Shown here piece after piece: positions 58,724 to 64,000 of a stretch of 64,000 nt of DNA. Both the position numbers and the translations under genes were made by a program. The stretch is from Gemmatimonadota bacterium (GTDB lineage: Bacteria > Gemmatimonadota > Gemmatimonadetes > Gemmatimonadales > Gemmatimonadaceae): NCBI GenBank assembly GCA_026387915.1, contig JAPLKS010000005.1, forward strand, positions 124,001 through 188,000, given 5' to 3'. Numbering within the stretch: the stretch's first letter is position 1; each line of letters starts with the position of its first letter. The notes beneath the pieces are model-generated. The model saw only the letters and a program-made list of their open reading frames with translations, searched no databases and was not told the origin of the DNA.

Positions 58724-58764
58724 TCAAAACCCGCCCCCGCTCATCGCTGACCCTCCCAGAACCC

Positions 58765-60159
58765 TCAGTTGAGCGAGTCAATCGGCAACTCGTCGCGCAG
58801 GCGGACCGCTCGCTCAAACTCGCCAAGCAGATGAGCCACGGAGTTGGCATAGTAGCTCACCAACTCTCTCCCCTTCGGCAAGATCAAATACCCCTCACCG
58901 GTGCGCGCGATCACGCGACGCATCCGCAATAACTCATACGCCCGATCAAGCGTGTCGTCCACGGGCTCGTCCGGCGCCAGCACGTGGTGTGCGTTGTGCA
59001 ACAGCGACGTCCGCAGTTCGCTAATGCGATCGAGCAGTGCGCGCCGTCCGATGTACTCGTTCTCGAAGGTTTGCAACGCCGCACATACCAGCGGGACCGG
59101 CGGCACCGGAATGATCGCGCCAATACGCTGCATCACATCGTCGGCCATCACCTGCACCTCGGCTAAACGCTCGTGCCGCTCGAGCGAAAACAAATCACAG
59201 CCGCGCGCATGTAACGCTTCGACCCACGGTTGCACCGGCACGGGCTCGCCGATCACCACGGCCGCCGTGCCGTACCGCTTCCAGCGCCGCGCCACGAGAC
59301 GCCACACATTCCATCCCGTAAAACGCCCCACCTCCCACGCCTGCGCGAGCCGGCCCGTGGTGCGCTCACCGCCCTGCGCGCGTAACTCGCGCAACAGCGT
59401 GCGGTCTTCGAGCACGCGATCGTAGTTGATTGCCACCGGCACGATATACATCCGCTCGAGAAACCCGGGCTCGCGCGCCACGCCAAGGATGTAGTCGAAG
59501 AGTCCGATCTTCGCCGGACGCAGTCGGCCGTCGCGGGTGAGCCCGCCCTCGGGAAAAATTCCCTGCGTGACGCCGTTGCGCGTGATGAGCTGCACGTAGC
59601 GCTCAAGCACAGTGTGATACAGCGGCTCCCGGTACCGGCGGCGAATGAAGTACGAACCAAAACTCTTGAAGATGTATTCGAGCGGAAAGACACGCGCCCA
59701 CTCCCCAACGGCGTACGAGATGGCCACCTGCCCCGCAAGCGCGTAGCCGGCGAACACATAGTCCGCGTTCGATCGGTGGTTCATCAGATAAATCACAATC
59801 GACTCGCGTGGGAGCGCATCAAACGATTCGCGCCGTGCGTGCCGTACCTCGGTGCGGTAAAACAGATTGATCACCGCACGCGAGAGCGAAATCCCGTACT
59901 CGTAATACGCGAGCAGGTTGAACACGGGGACGATCTCGTCCACATACACACGCACGCGTTTCCACACCGCCGCTTCTGGCATGCGGTGTTCGGTGGCGTG
60001 GGCGCGCACGGCCGCGGTAATTGTTTCGTCGGAAAGCAACGCCTCCGAGATGTACGACTTACTCGTGAGTTTGAAGCGATCCACGCGCGCCCGGAAACGG
60101 CGCACCGCACCGCGCGCCGCGCGCCGCGTAAAGCGGCGCCACGCCACCGCGCCGAGCAC
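58765..60159 (-). CDS. PlsB-like glycerol-3-phosphate acyltransferase
   Basis: Acyl transfer for phospholipid synthesis. Motif I MNHRSNADYV (HX4D catalytic pair), motif III FPEGGLTRDGRLRPAKIG and PVAINYDRV motif IV are complete. Length ~464 aa is shorter than E. coli PlsB (807) and resembles the compact GPAT forms. The GTG at 60159 is a conservative start: the same frame upstream reads AAAAFSVGIFAVLGAVAW, a probable membrane helix, but has no ATG/GTG/TTG before a stop at 60262-60264, so the real 5' end is uncertain. Confidence 0.85.
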   Translation of the reverse strand: MLGAVAWRRFTRRAARGAVRRFRARVDRFKLTSKSYISEALLSDETITAAVRAHATEHRMPEAAVWKRVRVYVDEIVPVFNLLAYYEYGISLSRAVINLFYRTEVRHARRESFDALPRESIVIYLMNHRSNADYVFAGYALAGQVAISYAVGEWARVFPLEYIFKSFGSYFIRRRYREPLYHTVLERYVQLITRNGVTQGIFPEGGLTRDGRLRPAKIGLFDYILGVAREPGFLERMYIVPVAINYDRVLEDRTLLRELRAQGGERTTGRLAQAWEVGRFTGWNVWRLVARRWKRYGTAAVVIGEPVPVQPWVEALHARGCDLFSLERHERLAEVQVMADDVMQRIGAIIPVPPVPLVCAALQTFENEYIGRRALLDRISELRTSLLHNAHHVLAPDEPVDDTLDRAYELLRMRRVIARTGEGYLILPKGRELVSYYANSVAHLLGEFERAVRLRDELPIDSLN

Positions 60160-60212
60160 GGCAAAGATGCCGACCGAGAATGCGGCGGCCGCGAGCTTGG
60201 CGCTTTCAGCCT

Positions 60213-61526
60213 CTACCGTACGCCCTCGTCGGCGTGCGCGAGCGCGGCCCAGTCGCGCGGCTCATCGGTAACGGGGCGCAGAATCACCACGCCCGCCACC
60301 ACCATCGCCAACAGAATCAGAATGGCAAAGGCCTGCCCCGTGAGTACGGGCATCCCCATCCGCTCTACCGTCACGTAGGTCGTAAGCCCCCACAGCGCGG
60401 GGCCGGTGACGGCCGAGAACCGGCCGACCATGCTATACAAACCGTAGAACTCCCCGACGCGATCCGGCGGCGTGAGGCGCAGCATGTAGGGGCGGTCGGC
60501 GGCCCACGTGCCGCCAAGCGACATCCCTGCGCCGCAGGCTACCACGTACAGCCAGCTGATGGGGAGCCGGAAGAGTCCTATGCACGCCGCGAGCGCGAAC
60601 GTGACGAGCCAACAGGAGAGAATGATATTGAGCGTCTTTTTTGGTCCGATGCGATCCACCACCTGGCCCCACAGGACGCCGCCGAGAATCGCGGTGGTGA
60701 TCGCGCTGGTCAGCACGAGCTTGGCGCGCGCCTCGCCCGCTTCAGCACTGAGCCCCGTGCCGATGGCCACGTTCACCGTGTACAGCGTCATGAAGGCAAT
60801 CACGGTGTTGATGGCGTCGGTATAGAACGCGCGTCCAATCAAGAAGCGCAGCAGCCCGGGAAACCGCCGGCCAGACTTCAGCGTCGTGAAGGTCTCTCCA
60901 ACGGCCTCGATGATCGCGCTTGGGCGAAAAATGGGACGTGGATTCGGATTCCCGCGCTCTTGAACCAAAAAGAAACAGGGGAGCGCAATGAGCAAGAACA
61001 ACAGCGCGATCGCCTGAAACACGCTGGTCTTGTCACCCGGAAACAGAAAGCCGAGCGCCACGGCAATGTACGATCCGAGGTATCCGAGCCCCACCGCGAG
61101 TCCGTTGATACGCCCGCGGTTCTCCTCGGTACTCACTTCAGGAAGCATTGAATCGTAAAACTGGACGCCGGCTTGATACCCGCCGTTGGCAATCACGAAG
61201 AGAATCACCGTTAGCCAAAACGGACCCCGTGTCATCACGGCCGTCGCGCCACACGAGATCAGCGTGGCCCATATCAGGAACGGCATGCGGCGGCGGGCGC
61301 GATCGGTCATCGCGCCGAGCAGCGGGCTGAGCAGGAACATCAACCCCATCGCTACGGAGGTCACGGCGCCGAGGACGGAGTCGGCGCGCGCCGCTCCCAC
61401 GCGCTCTCGCACAAACACGGGGAAGTAGAGCGAGAGCACGCCCATGGTAAAAATCACATTGGCCACGTCGTAGAGAATCCAGCTCACGACGGCACTGCGG
61501 CGGATGACGCGGGGAGTGTCGGTCAT
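60213..61526 (-). CDS. UMF1/Atg22-like MFS transporter
   Basis: 12-TM major facilitator. SWILYDVANVIFTMGVLSLY and TDRARRRMPFLIW (MFS loop motif A-like) fit the UMF1 family, often annotated as vacuole-effluxer Atg22-like. Helices alternate with short loops through ~437 aa, ending in a charged tail. ATG at 61526 by homology (no clear Shine-Dalgarno); the upstream extension is a shadow frame. Substrate unknown. Lies between the rpoC terminator and the acyltransferase gene. Confidence 0.88.
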   Translation of the reverse strand: MTDTPRVIRRSAVVSWILYDVANVIFTMGVLSLYFPVFVRERVGAARADSVLGAVTSVAMGLMFLLSPLLGAMTDRARRRMPFLIWATLISCGATAVMTRGPFWLTVILFVIANGGYQAGVQFYDSMLPEVSTEENRGRINGLAVGLGYLGSYIAVALGFLFPGDKTSVFQAIALLFLLIALPCFFLVQERGNPNPRPIFRPSAIIEAVGETFTTLKSGRRFPGLLRFLIGRAFYTDAINTVIAFMTLYTVNVAIGTGLSAEAGEARAKLVLTSAITTAILGGVLWGQVVDRIGPKKTLNIILSCWLVTFALAACIGLFRLPISWLYVVACGAGMSLGGTWAADRPYMLRLTPPDRVGEFYGLYSMVGRFSAVTGPALWGLTTYVTVERMGMPVLTGQAFAILILLAMVVAGVVILRPVTDEPRDWAALAHADEGVR

Positions 61527-61643
61527 AGAGGAGGAATGTGGTGCGCGGCGGCTTCCGGCGCGAGGGTGTGTGCCGCGCGAGTCGCCGCCGCTCGAGGCCA
61601 CGGCACGCCACGCTTCGCCCGTTCTCCTTACACCCAAAACACA

Positions 61644-61675
61644 AACGCCCCGCTCGGCGAACCGAGCGGGGCGTT
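61644..61675 (-). terminator. rpoC terminator with UUCG tetraloop
   Basis: 14-bp stem AACGCCCCGCTCGG / CCGAGCGGGGCGTT around TTCG on the minus strand, then TTGTGTTTTGG; ~24 nt beyond the rpoC stop. UUCG loops are extra-stable RNA hairpins. The remainder of 61527-61698 shows no further feature. Confidence 0.9.
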
Positions 61676-61698
61676 GTGCGTCGTATCCTCCAGCCGTC

Positions 61699-64000
61699 CT
61701 ACTCTTCGCCTGGCAGCGGCGCAAACGGCGACGCGGCTTCGGCGAGTGGCGTGCCGACGAGACCCGGCAGCCCTACCGCTGCCGGCTCGGTGCCGAACGG
61801 AGCGTCGGCAGACGGCGGCGGCGTGATGTCCATCTCCACTTCCTGGTACCGGTACATACCCGTACCGGCCGGGATGAGGTGGCCGATGATGATGTTTTCC
61901 TTGAGGCCGAGGAGGTTGTCCTTGGCGCCACGGATCGCGGCATCGGTGAGCACCCGGGTTGTTTCCTGGAAGCTCGCGGCCGAAATGAAGCTCTGCGTCG
62001 TGAGCGACGCCTTGGTGATACCAAGGAGCAGCGGCTCGCTCGTGGACGGCTTGTTCTTCTTCTTCTTCGCCTTGTCGTTGGCGTCGCGGAAGACGGCCTT
62101 GTCCACGTTCTCGCCCTCGAGGAACTCGGTGTCCCCCGACTCCATCACGCGCACTTTCTGCAACATCTGGCGCACAATCACGCCGATGTGTTTGTCGTTG
62201 ATCTTCACGCCCTGCAGGCGGTACACTTCCTGCACTTCGTTGAGCAGGTATTCCTGCACCGCGCGCGGGCCCTTGATGCGCAAAATGTCGTGCGGGTTCA
62301 CCGGTCCTTCCGACAGACGGTCACCGGCGCGCACGCGATCGCCCTCGTGCACGCGCAAGTGCTTGCCCGAGCCCACTTCGTAGAGATGCGGCTCGATCTG
62401 TTCATCGGCCGATCCATCCGCCTTGAGCTGCGACACGAAGATCTCGCGCTTGCCGCGCTTGATCTCGCCGAAGCGAACGATGCCGTCCACTTCGGAAATC
62501 GTCGCCGGGTCCTTCGGACGACGCGCTTCGAACAGTTCCGCCACACGCGGCAGACCGCCGGTGATGTCGCGGGTCTTGTACGCTTCGCGGTTGACCTTGG
62601 CCAAGATCGTGCCGGCCGTGATCTCGTCGCCGTTCTCGACGATGAGCTGTGCGCCCACCGGGATCACGAAGTCGCGGACGCGCTTTTCCTTGCCGCCCTT
62701 GGTGCTCCAGATCTCGATGTGCGGGTGCAGCTTCTTTTCGCGGTCTTCGATCACGACGCGCTGACGGAGACCCGTCAGTTCGTCGAGCTCTTCCGACATC
62801 GACTCTTCTTCGACGAGGTCCACGAAACGAATCTCGCCCGCCACGTCCGCGATGATCGGGTTGGTGTACGGATCCCACGAGAAGATCACCTGCTCCTTCG
62901 CCACTTCCGAGGCATCCTTGACGAGCAGGATGGCGCCGAGCGGCACCTGCAGGCGCGCCGTGATCGCGGCGTTCTTGTCCTTGGTGGCGCGAATGAAGAT
63001 CTCGCCTTCATACGACGTCACAATCTGCTGGTTCTCCGCATTGGTGACGCTGATCAAACGGTCACCGTACTCGATGACACCGGCCACCTTCGACTTACGG
63101 GCAGTCTGCTCGGCAATACGTGCAGCGGTACCACCGATGTGGAACGTACGCAGCGTCAGCTGCGTGCCCGGCTCGCCGATCGACTGCGCGGCAATAATAC
63201 CGACCGCTTCGCCGATATCGACCATATCCATCGTGGCCAAGTTACGGCCGTAGCACATGCGGCAGAGTCCGCGCTTGGCTTCGCAGGTGAGCACCGAGCG
63301 AATCTTGATGGATTCGATGCCCGACTCTTCGATGGCCTTCGCGGTTTCTTCACTGATCATCTGACCCGACTCGACGAGCAGCGCGCGGCGGCCCGACTCG
63401 TCGAGCAGCTGCGGATCTTCGACGTCCTCGGCAGCCACGTTGCCGACAATGCGCTCGGACAGAGCTTCGATGATGTCCTCGCCTTCCTTCAGCGCGGCCA
63501 CTTCGAGTCCCATCACCGTTCCGCAATCTTCCTCGGAGATCGTCACGTCCTGTGCGACGTCGCAGAGGCGACGCGTGAGATAGCCGGCGTCGGCCGTCTT
63601 GAGCGCCGTATCCGCGAGACCCTTACGAGCGCCGTGCGTGGACGAGAAGTACTCGAGCACGGACAGCCCTTCGCGGAAGTTCGACTTGATCGGATTTTCG
63701 ATGATTTCGCCGATGCCGCCGGTGAGCTTCTTCTGCGGCTTCGCCATCAGGCCGCGCATACCAGCGAGCTGACGGATCTGGTCGCGTGAACCACGCGAGC
63801 CGGAATCGAACATCATGAACACCGGGTTGAACCCGTTCTGCGATTCGCGCATGCGCTTGACCATCGCCTCGGCGATGTCGTTGTTCGCGTGCGTCCAGGT
63901 GTCGATGACCTTATTGTAGCGTTCGCCGTTCGTGATGTTGCCGGTCTGGTAGGCCTTGGTGAAGCGCTCAACGCGCGTCGTGGCCTCTTCGAGCAAGCCC
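61699..64000 (-). CDS. rpoC: DNA-directed RNA polymerase beta-prime subunit (5' end beyond window)
   Basis: C-terminal ~766 residues of RpoC; the frame continues past the right edge. Bridge-helix/trigger-loop segment [40 protein letters not shown] and [19 protein letters not shown] are clear, as are the second zinc-site cysteines ([19 protein letters not shown]) and [20 protein letters not shown]-terminal tail is Pro/Ala-rich ([16 protein letters not shown]). Catalyses transcription with RpoA2BomegaBeta. Confidence 0.98.
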   Translation of the reverse strand, partial: GLLEEATTRVERFTKAYQTGNITNGERYNKVIDTWTHANNDIAEAMVKRMRESQNGFNPVFMMFDSGSRGSRDQIRQLAGMRGLMAKPQKKLTGGIGEIIENPIKSNFREGLSVLEYFSSTHGARKGLADTALKTADAGYLTRRLCDVAQDVTISEEDCGTVMGLEVAALKEGEDIIEALSERIVGNVAAEDVEDPQLLDESGRRALLVESGQMISEETAKAIEESGIESIKIRSVLTCEAKRGLCRMCYGRNLATMDMVDIGEAVGIIAAQSIGEPGTQLTLRTFHIGGTAARIAEQTARKSKVAGVIEYGDRLISVTNAENQQIVTSYEGEIFIRATKDKNAAITARLQVPLGAILLVKDASEVAKEQVIFSWDPYTNPIIADVAGEIRFVDLVEEESMSEELDELTGLRQRVVIEDREKKLHPHIEIWSTKGGKEKRVRDFVIPVGAQLIVENGDEITAGTILAKVNREAYKTRDITGGLPRVAELFEARRPKDPATISEVDGIVRFGEIKRGKREIFVSQLKADGSADEQIEPHLYEVGSGKHLRVHEGDRVRAGDRLSEGPVNPHDILRIKGPRAVQEYLLNEVQEVYRLQGVKINDKHIGVIVRQMLQKVRVMESGDTEFLEGENVDKAVFRDANDKAKKKKNKPSTSEPLLLGITKASLTTQSFISAASFQETTRVLTDAAIRGAKDNLLGLKENIIIGHLIPAGTGMYRYQEVEMDITPPPSADAPFGTEPAAVGLPGLVGTPLAEAASPFAPLPGEE

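Noticed and set aside
61504..63789. 761-aa plus-strand frame opposite rpoC
   Set aside because: Antisense shadow; rpoC motifs on the minus strand are complete.

Overview
The window is a dense, high-GC bacterial chromosome segment with most genes on the minus strand. Gene content points to Gemmatimonadota: a MoxR/DUF58/BatA membrane operon, DUF5117-type and M13 metallopeptidases, CocE/NonD hydrolase, zinc-ribbon Ser/Thr kinase, and an EF-Tu with a divergent switch I. That assignment is inference from content and style; no 16S rRNA or other direct marker is present. There are no tRNA or rRNA genes, insertion sequences, phage genes or CRISPR arrays that I can see.

Region 1 (1-20752, minus) starts at the left edge with a truncated MASE1-PAS-PAS sensor kinase and then, read in transcription order from the right, runs: glycyl-tRNA synthetase, an M3-like peptidase, D-amino-acid aminotransferase, a GAF sensor kinase whose phosphoacceptor His is Leu, a 99-aa unknown, a ubiquitin-like beta-grasp protein, MoxR ATPase, DUF58, BatA-like, DUF4175-like, DUF4159, a two-TM GATase-like protein, an HDAC-family deacetylase, a Tat-exported S51 peptidase, a zinc-ribbon Ser/Thr kinase and PriA. 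Many of these overlap by 1-17 nt, so the middle block (about 16.9-5.0 kb) behaves like one long operon. It is the best candidate for an undescribed system.

Region 2 (20884-27831, plus) holds an M13 peptidase coupled to serC and serA (serine biosynthesis) and a metzincin-like DUF5117 metalloprotease, closed by an 18-bp perfect terminator shared with the convergent CocE hydrolase. Region 3 (27938-37408, minus) has the CocE hydrolase, a GT2 glycosyltransferase, a YpdA-like flavoprotein, purA, a DapA/HOGA-type aldolase, pilT, an MgtC-like protein and trpS. Region 4 (37432-40645, plus) has an inositol-monophosphatase family enzyme, bifunctional ftcD and a YwaF-like membrane protein.

Region 5 (40691-64000, minus) is the translation and transcription supercluster, in transcription order: rpoC (partial), an UMF1-type MFS transporter, a PlsB-like acyltransferase, rpsL-rpsG, fusA-tuf, then the complete S10 and spc operons to secY-adk-map. 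The usual next block (infA-rpmJ-rpsM-rpsK-rpsD-rpoA-rplQ) is not here. Several ribosomal proteins carry low-complexity extensions: an RGG-rich head on S5, a histone-H1-like AAKK tail on L4, basic heads on L5 and L24, a tail on S19, and an N-terminal extension of L30. Two well-formed sigma-70-type promoters with the same -10 (TATCTT) precede rpsL and fusA, and fusA appears to have a roughly 450-nt leader. ACCGT-rich imperfect palindromes sit in several of the intergenic gaps.
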